A stretch of DNA of 64,000 bases from Burkholderiales bacterium. GTDB lineage: Bacteria; Pseudomonadota; Gammaproteobacteria; Burkholderiales; Nitrosomonadaceae. The translations under genes and the position numbers were made by a program. The first letter of the stretch is position 1, and each line of letters opens with the position of its first letter. Where the stretch lies: positions 372,001 to 436,000 of the forward strand of contig JABTUQ010000001.1 in the NCBI GenBank assembly GCA_015075225.1, given 5' to 3'. Shown here piece by piece: positions 29,757-38,500 of this stretch. A model generated the notes under the pieces. The model was not told the origin of the DNA. It ran no database searches and was given only the letters and a program-made list of their open reading frames with translations.

Positions 29757-30848
29757 TTATTTCAAGAATCTTGCTACCAGGCGTATGTCAGCACCGATAG
29801 TACGAATATCGGTTATTTTCAAAGCTTGCTTTCCGGATAAATCACTGATTTCCGGCAAAGTCAGCATCCCTCGTGCCGAATCACCCAGCAGGCATGGTGC
29901 AAAATAAAAGATGATTTCATCTATCAATCCGGCCGCGACCAATGCACCATTCAACACTGAACCGGCTTCCACCAGCAGTTCATTGATCTCCTGCTCGGCC
30001 AGCTTCATCATCATCGCCTTGAGATCCACCCTTCCAGAAACATCCGGCAAAACCACCACATGAGCACCGGCATCTTCCAGTCGATGTATTTTTTCCCTTC
30101 CGGTATGCACCGTAAAAATCCACACGGTATCTGCGTTGTGCAACAATCTGGCCTGTAACGGCATTTCCAGATTCGAATCCACAATCACACGCACCGGCTG
30201 TCTGGAAGACTCGATATGCCGGACCGTCAGTAGAGGATCATCCTTTTTCACCGAGCCAATACCTGTCAGCACGGCACAGGAACGCGCACGCCATTTATGG
30301 CCATCCCGACGAGCTGGCTCATTTGTAATCCATTGACTTTTACCGTTGTTCAGCGCCGTTTTGCCATCGAGACTGGCGGCTATTTTAGTCCGCACCCATG
30401 GACGACCAGCATGCATCCGCGTCATGAAGCCGATATTCAGCTCTCCCGCTTCATCGGCCAGCAAGCCCGATTGCACTTCGATACCGGCGGCCTGCAATTT
30501 TTTCTTTCCCTGCCCGTTTACATGCGGAGCAGGATCATCCACCGCCATCACCACCTTCCCCACCCCGGCCTCAATCAGGGTATCAACGCAAGGTGGCGTG
30601 CGACCGTAATGGCTGCAAGGCTCAAGCGTCACATAAACGGTCGCGCCTCTGGCCTGATTACCTGCTTCGCGCAAGGCGTGAACTTCTGCATGCGGCTCCC
30701 CGGCCCGCTCGTGCCACCCGGTACCCACCACCTTGCCATTATTGACGATCACGCATCCCACCCGGGGATTCGGGCTTGTTGTAAACATGCCCTTTTCAGC
30801 CAACCGTAGCGCGTGGGACATGTACGAATAATCCGGGGCAGTAAACAT
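29757..30848 (-). CDS. ribD: Riboflavin biosynthesis deaminase/reductase RibD
   Basis: RibD performs the second and third steps of riboflavin synthesis: deamination of the pyrimidine and NADPH-dependent reduction of the ribosyl chain. The N-terminal deaminase has the zinc site HAEVHAL and PCSHYGRTPPC; the reductase half begins around RPWVRTKIAASLDGKTAL and has LVEAGSVLNGALV. ATG 30848 (MFTAPDYSYMSHALRLAEKG) best matches family starts though it lacks a clear Shine-Dalgarno; a TTG eight codons upstream has AAAGG close by. Stands 58 bp downstream of rdgC. Confidence 0.95.
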   Translation of the reverse strand: MFTAPDYSYMSHALRLAEKGMFTTSPNPRVGCVIVNNGKVVGTGWHERAGEPHAEVHALREAGNQARGATVYVTLEPCSHYGRTPPCVDTLIEAGVGKVVMAVDDPAPHVNGQGKKKLQAAGIEVQSGLLADEAGELNIGFMTRMHAGRPWVRTKIAASLDGKTALNNGKSQWITNEPARRDGHKWRARSCAVLTGIGSVKKDDPLLTVRHIESSRQPVRVIVDSNLEMPLQARLLHNADTVWIFTVHTGREKIHRLEDAGAHVVVLPDVSGRVDLKAMMMKLAEQEINELLVEAGSVLNGALVAAGLIDEIIFYFAPCLLGDSARGMLTLPEISDLSGKQALKITDIRTIGADIRLVARFLK

Positions 30849-30906
30849 TTTTGTTGATTCGTTTGCTTGCAATAACCTTTACATCCAATCTACCAATACA
30901 GGCATA

Positions 30907-31791
30907 TTACTCACCATCTGCACCACCCAATGCATCCACCAGTTCCGGCAATAATTGCCGCAGCTCACCTGTCATCAGAAAAAAATCACTATCAAATTGT
31001 TCTTCGGCCGTTTCTGCCGGTTCCCGGTCAAGATCAAGCAGAGTCAACCGCTTCAGTTGCAGATTTTCGTCCAGAACAAACGAAATCTTATCTCGCCAGG
31101 TCATGGCCAGCTTGATAACTTCCTTGCCAATCCGGATATGCCGGTTAATTTCCTGGGAATCGGGCGATTGCCGGATATAGCTCACCAAAACTTTTTTATC
31201 TTCACGGCTACGGAACACACTGTCACTGTCAATTGAGAAAATGGAAGGGGGTTCATCGCCTGAAAGCCACGCTGTCATGGCCGCTGTTGGCGTCGTATTG
31301 GTTCTGATGCGTTCCAGACCAACGCCGGTAGATTTGATGAATGCTTCAACCAGGACATCTGCCTTGGCAGTACTTGTGCCTTCCACAATAAACCAGCCAT
31401 CCACCGGATCAATCCAGACATGACCACGCTGCCGGATGGCAAATGCGCGCGACAGAAGCTCGCGATAAGCTGCTTCCTTGATTTCCTTCATCTGTTTCCG
31501 GCCCGGTGCGTAACCCTGATGCAATTCCATTTCCTGTGCACGAATTTTGGCCAGTTGATTGACGACAGAAGCAGGCAGCAGCTTTTTCTCGATTCCCAGT
31601 GCAATCAGTATCTGCTGTCCGTAGCTGTAAACCAGATCGACTTCTTCCCTTCCTGGCGGAACCCAGCCCCTGCTTTGTGGTTCCAGCCCCAAACATCCCT
31701 GTAAAACCTGTTTTGCGAGATATTCCTCAAGCTCCGCCGGGGTAATCGCTGCTTCCGCAAGGCGATAAATCATTAGATTTCTAAACCACAT
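30907..31791 (-). CDS. rdgC: Recombination-associated protein RdgC
   Basis: RdgC is a ring-shaped, nucleoid-associated DNA-binding protein that restrains RecA. The 294 residues start MWFRNLMIYRLAEAAITPAELEEYL and include the conserved GWVPP, RKQMKEIKEAAYRELLSRAFA and ELDLDREP-type regions of the family; length is normal. The sequence just before ATG is a TTTC tetranucleotide repeat on the coding strand rather than a purine-rich ribosome site, which is unusual. ribD follows on the same strand and tRNA-Arg lies upstream. Confidence 0.94.
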   Translation of the reverse strand: MWFRNLMIYRLAEAAITPAELEEYLAKQVLQGCLGLEPQSRGWVPPGREEVDLVYSYGQQILIALGIEKKLLPASVVNQLAKIRAQEMELHQGYAPGRKQMKEIKEAAYRELLSRAFAIRQRGHVWIDPVDGWFIVEGTSTAKADVLVEAFIKSTGVGLERIRTNTTPTAAMTAWLSGDEPPSIFSIDSDSVFRSREDKKVLVSYIRQSPDSQEINRHIRIGKEVIKLAMTWRDKISFVLDENLQLKRLTLLDLDREPAETAEEQFDSDFFLMTGELRQLLPELVDALGGADGE

Positions 31792-31910
31792 AAAAGAAAG
31801 AAAGAAAGTTGGTTATGCAATGAGTGCGAATGAATAACCCGCAATGATAAAAATGCAGATCAATTCTGAAAAAGGATGGCCCACCGGTTTTGGCGAGCTT
31901 GTGCTTATAT

Positions 31911-31986
31911 TGGCGCCCTGGAGACGAATCGAACGTCCGACCTACCCCTTAGGAGGGGGTTGCTCTATCCCCTGAGCTACCAGGGC
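31911..31986 (-). tRNA. tRNA-Arg (CCU)
   Basis: Minus-strand cloverleaf: acceptor GCCCTGG paired with CCAGGGC, D arm AGCTCAGGGGATAGAGC, anticodon loop CTCCTAA reading CCT, T arm GTTCGATTC, and an encoded CCA. It decodes the AGG arginine codon. Lies between bamD and rdgC. Confidence 0.94.
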
Positions 31987-32063
31987 GGGGAGATAAATTT
32001 TACGCCAAAACTATGGCCACACGAAATTTGCAGTAAAGCGTGGATCCAGAAAAACGCATTCCA

Positions 32064-32867
32064 CTACCAGATTTCCCACCATGGTTTTTCCTTTACTGCA
32101 CCAGAATCGGTGAGATAAGCGCTCTCCGGGAAATTTTTTCTGATGACTTTTTCGGCATCTCCGCGCAAGTCAGTCATACCGAGTTCACCATACGCGATTG
32201 CCATGATATACAACGCATCCTCGGTGGCTGGTGTCTGTGGATATTCCTCCAGCACGAACTGCGCACGCTTGATGGCAGCCACGTAGGCTTTCCGCTTCAT
32301 GTAATACTGCGCAACGTGAATTTCGCCCCTGGCCAACGCATTCACCAGATAGGCCATGCGCTGAAGTGCATCGGGCGCATACTTGCTATCCGGATAACGG
32401 GTTACCAGCAGCTTCAGGCTCTCGAACGATTCCCTTGAAGCCTTGGCATCCCGCTCGCTCATATCCTGTTTGATCACCTTGTGCGTAAGGTATCCCAGCA
32501 AGCCCTGATCATCGTTAAAGCTGGCCAAACCCTTGATATAATAAGCATAGTCTATATTTTGGTGGTGTGGGTAAAGCTGAATGAACCGGTCTGCCGCAGC
32601 AATAGCCGAAGCGTGTTCCTGATCCTTGTAATAGGCATAGGCTATTTCAAGCTGGGCCTGCTGGGCAAAACGCCCATAGGGATAACGGGCTTCCAGCGCC
32701 TCGAATAATTTGACTGCAGCCGCATAATTACCCTCATTGAGCTCATTTTTGGCTTCGACATAAAATTTACTCGCAGACCATTGGCTGTTATCAACTGTTT
32801 TCTCGGTTAAGATGCCGCATGCCGCCAGCAATACCACCAAACACCCAGCCAAAAATTGTCGCAACAT
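32064..32867 (-). CDS. bamD: Outer membrane assembly lipoprotein BamD
   Basis: BamD is the essential lipoprotein of the BAM complex that inserts outer membrane proteins. Starting at ATG 32867 the 267-residue product has a lipoprotein signal ending in LLAACG (lipidated cysteine near residue 17) and TPR-like repeats such as NEGNYAAAVKLFEALEARYPYGRFAQQAQLEIAYAYYKDQEHASAIAAADRFI and DSKYAPDALQRMAYLVNALA. Length and motif order match BamD. Its start codon abuts the divergent rluD start. A perfect TATAAT lies about 40 bases upstream, inside the rluD 5' region. Confidence 0.93.
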   Translation of the reverse strand: MLRQFLAGCLVVLLAACGILTEKTVDNSQWSASKFYVEAKNELNEGNYAAAVKLFEALEARYPYGRFAQQAQLEIAYAYYKDQEHASAIAAADRFIQLYPHHQNIDYAYYIKGLASFNDDQGLLGYLTHKVIKQDMSERDAKASRESFESLKLLVTRYPDSKYAPDALQRMAYLVNALARGEIHVAQYYMKRKAYVAAIKRAQFVLEEYPQTPATEDALYIMAIAYGELGMTDLRGDAEKVIRKNFPESAYLTDSGAVKEKPWWEIW

Positions 32868-33926
32868 ATGAACCATCTCATTAACGGTAACGGGCAAGAT
32901 GCGCGCGATTATAGCGCAAAGCCCGGCTCATCCGTAGCCAACGGCCAGGAAAATCAAAACAATACTATTGAGCTGACTGTGCCCGGCAATCTGGCTGGGT
33001 TACGTCTGGATCAAGCCTTGGCACAACTGTTTCCCCAGTGGTCCCGTAACCGGTTACAGGGATGGGTCGAGGAAAAACGGGTCAGCATTGATGGTTTATC
33101 AGCCACTTGCAAACAAAAAATATGGGGAGGGGAGACAGTTTGCCTGATTGCTGGACAGATCGAGAGTGATCAAAGCCACCAGGCAGAGGCCATCCCTCTC
33201 AGGATCGTGTTCGAAGACGATCATCTGATCGTCATCGACAAACCTGCCGGTCTGGTGGTTCATCCAGGAAACGGCAACTGGCATGGCACCCTGCTGAATG
33301 CACTGCTCAACCATGCGCCACAGCTTGACCAGGTACCCCGTGCCGGCATCGTTCACCGGCTGGACAAGGACACCACCGGCCTGCTGGTGGTTGCCAAAAC
33401 TATCGAAGCACAGTTCGATCTGGTCAGACAATTGCAGCAGCGCACTGTCAAACGCCACTATCTCGCACTCGCGCTGGGCAAAATTGGGAAAAATGGTGTG
33501 GTGGATGCACCGATTGGCAGACATCCCGTTCACCGCACCCGCATGGCTGTTGTCCCGCAAGGTAAACCAGCCCGCACGCATTACCGGGTCATGGAACAGT
33601 TTTCAGGCAGCACATTGCTGCATTGCAGCCTGGAAACCGGACGCACACACCAGATCCGCGTTCATCTGCTGTCCATCGGCCATCCGATTGCTGGCGATCC
33701 GGTTTATGGAAAACCGGCTTCCGATCCGGCTACTGCCATTGCTGTCACACAGTTACCCAGGCAAGCGCTGCATGCCTGGCAACTTGGATTGATTCACCCT
33801 CATAGCGGACAAACCCTGTTTTGGGAATCTTCCCTGCCGGATGATATGACTGATTTATTACAAACACTAGGGTTTGTTCTCAATCATGCGAATAGCTGTA
33901 TGCCATATGCAATTGACGCCGAATAA
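32868..33926 (+). CDS. rluD: 23S rRNA pseudouridine synthase RluD
   Basis: RluD makes pseudouridines 1911/1915/1917 in helix 69 of 23S rRNA. The protein has an S4 domain (LRLDQALAQLFPQWSRNRLQGWVEEKRVSIDG, residues about 45-77) and the catalytic motif HRLDKDTTG at 163-171 with Asp166, then HQIRVHLLSIGHPIAGDPVYG. Up to 352 residues if the ATG at 32868 is used; the first ~30 residues are poorly conserved and overlap the bamD promoter, so a later non-ATG start before IELTVPGN is possible. Divergent from bamD, as in many proteobacteria. Confidence 0.92.
   Translation: MNHLINGNGQDARDYSAKPGSSVANGQENQNNTIELTVPGNLAGLRLDQALAQLFPQWSRNRLQGWVEEKRVSIDGLSATCKQKIWGGETVCLIAGQIESDQSHQAEAIPLRIVFEDDHLIVIDKPAGLVVHPGNGNWHGTLLNALLNHAPQLDQVPRAGIVHRLDKDTTGLLVVAKTIEAQFDLVRQLQQRTVKRHYLALALGKIGKNGVVDAPIGRHPVHRTRMAVVPQGKPARTHYRVMEQFSGSTLLHCSLETGRTHQIRVHLLSIGHPIAGDPVYGKPASDPATAIAVTQLPRQALHAWQLGLIHPHSGQTLFWESSLPDDMTDLLQTLGFVLNHANSCMPYAIDAE
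32908..32913 (-). promoter_or_regulatory. Predicted -10 box for bamD
   Basis: TATAAT on the minus strand, within GCGCTATAATCGCGC. A start about seven bases downstream would give a leader of roughly 34 nucleotides before the bamD ATG. No good -35 match at 16-18 bases was found. It lies within the first codons assigned to rluD. Confidence 0.5.
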
Positions 33927-34735
33927 ATCGTTCACGGTCAATGACATGGCGAGGGGCTGTTCACAGTGGATGAATTATGGTCATATCCTGACTTTTGCGC
34001 AGGAGGTCAGGATGGACCGGACGATGTTACGAGGATGACCAGTGGGCACGCATTGAGCAGCTATTGCCGGGCAAGAAGGGCGATCCTGGCTGTACGGCGA
34101 AGGACAACCGACGCTTTGTCGAAGCCGTTCTCTGGATCATGCGTACCGGCAGTCCGTGGCGTGACCTGCCCGAAGAGCTTGGGCATTGGCATCGGACTTT
34201 CGTCCGCTTCTCGCGCTGGCGCGAGAAAGGTGTCTGGGAGCGTGTGGCAACAGCACTGCAAGGCGATGCTGACATGGAGCATTTGTTCATTGACTCGACC
34301 ATCGTGCGCGCCCACCAGCACTCCGCTGGCGCCCAAAAAAGCAGGCCAACAGGAAATTGGCCCGTTCACGGGCGGACTGACCACCAAACTGCATGTCGCC
34401 GTGGATGCCTTGGGCAATCCGCTGCGGATAATTCTCTCGGCCGGCCAGATTGCCGATATCGAACAAGCGACCGCACTGATCAAGGGATCAGCCCGTCAAA
34501 TCGTTGTGGCCGACAAGGGTGCGACTCGGATGCCTTCGTCACCGCGATTACAAACCAAGGCAGTCAGGCGGTCATCCCGCCACGCTCCAACAGACTCAAC
34601 CCGCGCACGTTCGACCGCCATATCTACAAGAGCCGCAATCTGATCGAGCGTTTCTTCGCACGTATCAAGCAATTCAGACGCATCGCCACGCGCTACGACA
34701 AACTCGCACAATCCTTCCTGTCGTTCGTCCAGCTA

Positions 34736-35857
34736 GTGTCTAATTGCGTAAATTAGCTATTGTATTTTTTATTTGACTGCCTTTAACTTCAGGACGGCGC
34801 CACTTAAATGGCTGAGCATTCTGGTTGTGACGAGTAATAAATGCTTCGATTGCTTCTTTTAATTCTGTGACATTACTGAAGCTTGCTCCTTTTAATGTCT
34901 TACGGGATAAGATACCGAACCATATTTCAATTTGATTTAACCAGCTTGCCGAAGTGGGCGTAAAGTGAAAATGTACTCGGCCTGAATATCTGTTCAGCCA
35001 CTCATCATTCCTTTATGTGTGCAGTAGTTATCTAAAATAACGTGCACCTCTTTGTTTTCAGGCAAATCCTGTATTACAAGATCCATAAAATTCTGAAAAT
35101 CTTCTCGTGTTTTGGTTTGAGTGGTTTGAGCTTTGATGTGACCCGTGGCCACATTTAATGCGGCAAACAGATTGAGCGTGCCATGACGCTTGTATGTGCT
35201 TTTGTAAGCACGCACAAGCTTTGGTCGCGCGTTTCGATATAGCCGGTTTCTCGTTCCAAAGCCTGGATACTGGGTTTCTCATCAATGCTTAAACTAACGC
35301 ATTAAGAGGCGGATCAAATATAGCCCGATAATATTTGCCGATTTCTCTGCAAACTCAGGATCAGTACTGATGCACCAGCTACGTGCTCTATGCAGATAAA
35401 TCCCTTCTTTCTTTAATGCTCGCCAAACTGCATGAGTACTTTGACCCCAGTTGCTTTGCCAAAGTTGGACAATCCCATCTGGCCAGGCCTTGAGGGTGGT
35501 TCGCTATCCAACCTGGATAACAGTTTGTCCCTGAATGCTTTTCCATATGCCCTCAGGTTTGCCGGGTCGTCGCTCATCTTTAAGTCCGGCAATACCATGC
35601 TTTTGCATACCGTTTGCGCCATTTACTGACACGAAATTCTGTGGTTTCACACTCTGCAGCAACCGTCTGGTTCTGCTTGCCTGCAGCGCAGGCTAAAATG
35701 ATCCCCGCTCGCTCAACCATCCTGCGCTCCGCGCTATGGCTGCGCACGATCTTCTCCAGATGGTTTCTTTGCTCTTCCGTAAGAGTGATTTCTATCGCTT
35801 TTCTGGGCATAATGCCTAGTATAAATAATAATTAACCTTATTAACGCAATTAAACAC
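34736..35857 (-). mobile_element. IS630-family insertion sequence nested in the IS5 element
   Basis: The ends match as an inverted repeat at 18 of 21 positions (GTGTCTAATTGCGTAAATTAG against GTGTTTAATTGCGTTAATAAG) and are flanked on both sides by TA (34734-34735 and 35858-35859), the target of IS630/Tc1-mariner elements. Removing the element and one TA rejoins the IS5 transposase frame exactly. Length about 1.12 kb is normal for the family. Confidence 0.88.
34760..35810 (-). pseudogene. IS630-family transposase, multiply frameshifted
   Basis: The N-terminal part begins MPRKAIEITLTEEQRNHLEKIV and contains a helix-turn-helix (NQTVAAECETTEFRVSKWRKRY). Downstream, in other frames, come RPGKPEG-like and PPSRPGQMGLSNFGKATG fragments and the catalytic segment GTLNLFAALNVATGHIKAQTTQT ... 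EVHVILDNYCTHKG, which carries the second catalytic aspartate. Stop codons and frame changes separate the pieces, so no complete transposase can be made. Confidence 0.75.
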
Positions 35858-35903
35858 TAGCTTGCGCTATCGCCTGGTTGACTTGATTGAGAACACATCC
35901 TAA

Positions 35904-36107
35904 GTAATCTCTGAAAAACGTCAGTGAGATAGTCAGTTCAAGGAAAAAATCGGTGACGCAAGTAAAACGCAGCGAACAGCCATAAGGCTGGCCTGCAGGG
36001 TGAGGCGCTGGCGGCGGGTAAAAAGCGGAGTTTATACGTAATAAATGAGCATTTTGAGCCGGTTTTTAACGCAGAAATGACAACGCAGGTAGTTTTTCAG
36101 AGGTTCC
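35904..36107 (+). repeat. MITE-like repeat, copy 1
   Basis: About 204 bp with terminal inverted repeats (GTAATCTCTGAAAAAC and, reverse-complemented, GGAACCTCTGAAAAAC) and an internal segment GGAGTTTATACG...AATGAGCATTTT...TTTTTAACGCAGAAATGA shared with the copy near 57.0 kb in the opposite orientation. It carries about 65-75 extra bases relative to that copy. Flanks CTAA and ATAA may be an imperfect duplication. It encodes nothing. Confidence 0.75.
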
Positions 36108-36381
36108 ATAAGAGGCTTTCCGCTCTCCACTCCCATACCGGGTTAACCCCTGCTCCCGAATTGATACCCTGCCTACACTCCGTGAATTTCAGCCAAATCT
36201 CCGATAAATCATGATTTCTTGTCTGAAATAAAGTGGCAGAACTATTTATTCACTGCCTGCCCGACGGTACAATACCGACCTTGGTATCTACCTGCATTTT
36301 TCCTGCCGGGCACAAAATCACATACCCAAACCAATTTATAACCGTTTCCCGAGCAAACAACTCTTTCTGGAGAAAAAAACC
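36108..36381 (+). promoter_or_regulatory. Upstream region of glnA
   Basis: About 270 bp between the repeat and the glnA start, presumably with its promoter. I looked for a sigma-54 site: TTGGTATCTACCTGCA near 36281 has GG and GC one base too close. A TGGAGAAA ribosome site precedes the GTG start. Confidence 0.4.
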
Positions 36382-37785
36382 GTGGCAGCTGATGTTTTAA
36401 AAATGATTCAGGATCATGAAGTCAAATTCGTTGATCTGCGCTTTACCGACACCAACGGCAAGGAACATCATGTCACGGTTCCCGCACACACCTTCGATGC
36501 CGACAAATTTGAAGATGGCCATGCATTTGACGGCTCCTCGATTGGTGGCTGGAAGAACATTCATGCATCCGACATGCTGCTTATGCCGGATCCAGATACA
36601 GCCACACTGGATCCTTTCATGGAAGAAACCACGCTGCTGCTGACCTGCGATGTCGTCGATCCCGCCGATGGGCAGGGATATAACCGCGATCCGCGCTCTT
36701 TAGCCAAACGGGGCGAAACCTATCTGAAATCCACCGGAATTGGTGATATTGCCTACTTTGGCCCAGAGCTGGAATTTTTTATTTTCGATTCAGTCCGCTG
36801 GCACACCGACATGTCTGGATGTTTCGTCAAGATCGAATCACAGGAAGCCGCCTGGAGCTCCAAGAAACGCTACGAGGGAAGCAATAACGGTTACCGGCCC
36901 GCAGTCAAGGGAGGATACATGCCGGTACCACCAGTAGACACACTGCACGACATCCGCTCAGCCATGTGCATGGTGCTCGATGAACTGGGCATCCCCGTTG
37001 AAGTGCATCACCATGAAGTTGCCAACGCCGGGCAATGTGAAATTGGCACCCGCTTCAATAGTCTGGTCAAACGCGCCGACTGGAACCAACTGATGAAATA
37101 TGTCATCCACAACATTGCTGTTTCCTATGGCAAGACGGCAACATTCATGCCTAAGCCGATCGTTGGTGACAATGGATCGGCATGCACGTCCACCAGTCGA
37201 TCTGGAAGGATGGAAAACCTGTTTGCCGGCAATGGCTATGCCGGCATGTCGGAAACAGCGCTGTACTATATCGGTGGCATTATGCGGCATGCCAAGGCAC
37301 TAAATGCCTTCGCCAATCCCGGTAGCAATTCGTATAAACGGCTGGTGGCCGGTTTTGAAGCACCAGTCAATATCGCCTACTCTGCCAGCAACCGCTCGGC
37401 TGCGGTGCGCATCCCCTATGCCAGCAGCCCAAAGCAGCGCCGTGTCGAAATCCGTTTCCCGGATCCCAGCGCCAATCCTTATCTCACCTTTACTGCCCTG
37501 TTGATGGCAGGGCTGGATGGCATTCAAAACAAAATCCATCCGGGCGATCCCATGGATAAAAACCTTTATGACCTGCCGCCGGAAGAAGCCTCGATGGTAC
37601 CCAATACCTGTGCTTCGCTGGAAGAAGCGCTGGAAAGCCTCGATCGTGACCGTGAATTTCTGACTCGCGGCAATGTATTCTCCAATGACATGATTGATGC
37701 TTTCATCAAACTCAAGTCGGAAGAAGCAACATTGTTACGCATGACAACGCATCCTGTCGAATTTGCCCTGTATTACAGCCTGTAA
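36382..37785 (+). CDS. glnA: Type I glutamine synthetase with frameshifted active-site segment
   Basis: Glutamine synthetase joins ammonia to glutamate using ATP. The 467-residue protein has the beta-grasp N terminus, FGPELEFF, the adenylylation region NLYDLPPEE and family-typical length, so it is a GlnA of the type controlled by GlnE. GTG start with a TGGAGAAA ribosome site. Anomaly: residues 267-279 read [13 protein letters not shown] where the family has [14 protein letters not shown]; that conserved string is present in the DNA one frame over (from 37181). One base appears lost near 37180 and two near 37219. The lost segment includes the two histidines that bind metal and glutamate. Either a sequence error or an inactive enzyme. 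Confidence 0.9.
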   Translation: MAADVLKMIQDHEVKFVDLRFTDTNGKEHHVTVPAHTFDADKFEDGHAFDGSSIGGWKNIHASDMLLMPDPDTATLDPFMEETTLLLTCDVVDPADGQGYNRDPRSLAKRGETYLKSTGIGDIAYFGPELEFFIFDSVRWHTDMSGCFVKIESQEAAWSSKKRYEGSNNGYRPAVKGGYMPVPPVDTLHDIRSAMCMVLDELGIPVEVHHHEVANAGQCEIGTRFNSLVKRADWNQLMKYVIHNIAVSYGKTATFMPKPIVGDNGSACTSTSRSGRMENLFAGNGYAGMSETALYYIGGIMRHAKALNAFANPGSNSYKRLVAGFEAPVNIAYSASNRSAAVRIPYASSPKQRRVEIRFPDPSANPYLTFTALLMAGLDGIQNKIHPGDPMDKNLYDLPPEEASMVPNTCASLEEALESLDRDREFLTRGNVFSNDMIDAFIKLKSEEATLLRMTTHPVEFALYYSL

Positions 37786-37861
37786 AAAAGCGGTATTTAC
37801 CAGCGTTTTTCCACGGATCGCCCTACACCAACCAAACCTAGAATCAGATACATCTCGGACT

Positions 37862-37899
37862 GGGTTCCGTATTCCTCATAATCTTGGAATATGGAACCC
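37862..37899. terminator. Strong inverted repeat between glnA and DUF4124 gene
   Basis: GGGTTCCGTATTCC and GGAATATGGAACCC form a 14-bp stem with one mismatch pair and a ten-base loop. It stands about 75 bp after the glnA stop and 36 bp before the next ATG. No T run follows on either strand, so it may be an RNA-processing or regulatory hairpin rather than an intrinsic terminator. Confidence 0.5.
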
Positions 37900-37935
37900 G
37901 ATCCAGAATTATCCATTTTAGAATCGGGGGGTTCC

Positions 37936-38430
37936 ATGAAACTAACCAGATGCACCATTATCCTGACTGGAATTCTGTCATTCGGATTCACCACAATCTG
38001 CACCGCTTCAGGCATTCATAAACTGGTAGACGAACGTGGGCGCATTGTTTTCACCAATGATCCCGCCAAAGGAATCCGGCAAATCCAGCCACTGCAATCC
38101 GGATCAGTAATTTCCTCCCACAGGAATGGCACTCGTACCGGATCCACCACTATTGCTACCATCAGCAACTATCCAAAAGTCAGCAAACCCCAGCAGGATC
38201 AGCGGGATGGCAAACGTCGACAAATCCTTTCCCAGGAACTCGCCAACGAAATCAGATTACTGGAAGATGCCATGAAGACCATCCATCTGACACAGCAAAA
38301 AACAGGACGTCATTTACCGAATTACCCGTCTTTTGCATCAGATCAACTTGATATTCTGCAGCTGCACAATCAGGCTGCTGCACACGAACGCAATATTGAA
38401 GCCCTTAAAATAGAACTCAGCCGCCTTTGA
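37936..38430 (+). CDS. DUF4124-domain secreted protein
   Basis: A 164-residue predicted periplasmic protein with signal peptide (MKLTRCTIILTGILSFGFTT, then TASG), the DUF4124 pattern IHKLVDERGRIVFTNDPAKG, and a helical C-terminal half (QILSQELANEIRLLEDAMK, then NQAAAHERNIEALKIELSRL). ATG 37936 is chosen because it opens the signal peptide; an upstream in-frame start lies in the hairpin. DUF4124 genes often sit between glnA and ntrBC in betaproteobacteria; here ntrBC is absent and repeats and an IS follow. Function unknown. Confidence 0.75.
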   Translation: MKLTRCTIILTGILSFGFTTICTASGIHKLVDERGRIVFTNDPAKGIRQIQPLQSGSVISSHRNGTRTGSTTIATISNYPKVSKPQQDQRDGKRRQILSQELANEIRLLEDAMKTIHLTQQKTGRHLPNYPSFASDQLDILQLHNQAAAHERNIEALKIELSRL

Positions 38431-38500
38431 TGCATACCACCAAATCGTGGAACGATCCGTAGCTGAATCTCCACGCAGCTACTCAACTCGCGATGCCGAG

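Larger units (their letters stand above)
33995..35886 (+). pseudogene. IS5-family transposase, frameshifted and split by nested IS
   Basis: Reading in three steps gives a full DDE transposase: WARIEQLLPGKKGDPGC and LFIDSTIVRAHQHSAGA (first Asp) in one frame; IGPFTGGLTTKLHVAVDALG and IVVADKG (second Asp) in another; then NLIERFFARIKQFRRIATRYDK (Glu) back in the first. The first switch is at an A6 run at 34335-34340 and needs +1, the second lies near 34520. After excision of the nested element the frame reads FVQL-ACAIAWLT and stops at 35886. A run of A at the first switch could be a programmed site, as in two-frame IS5 members, but the second switch indicates decay. Confidence 0.75.
33953..35900 (+). 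mobile_element. IS5-family insertion sequence interrupted by a second IS
   Basis: Left end GGGGCTGTTCACA and right end (reverse complement GGATGTGTTCTCA) agree at 9 of 13 positions. Removing the nested element leaves about 824 bp, the size of IS427-type IS5-family elements, and restores the end of the transposase frame. Flanking target duplication is not evident. A MITE-like repeat begins immediately at the right end. Confidence 0.75.

Noticed and set aside
34496..34711. Minus-strand frames within the IS5 element
   Set aside because: Opposite the DDE transposase, no independent evidence of coding.
36270..36300. Possible sigma-54 promoter for glnA
   Set aside because: GG and GC elements in TTGGTATCTACCTGC are one base too close for the strict -24/-12 spacing.
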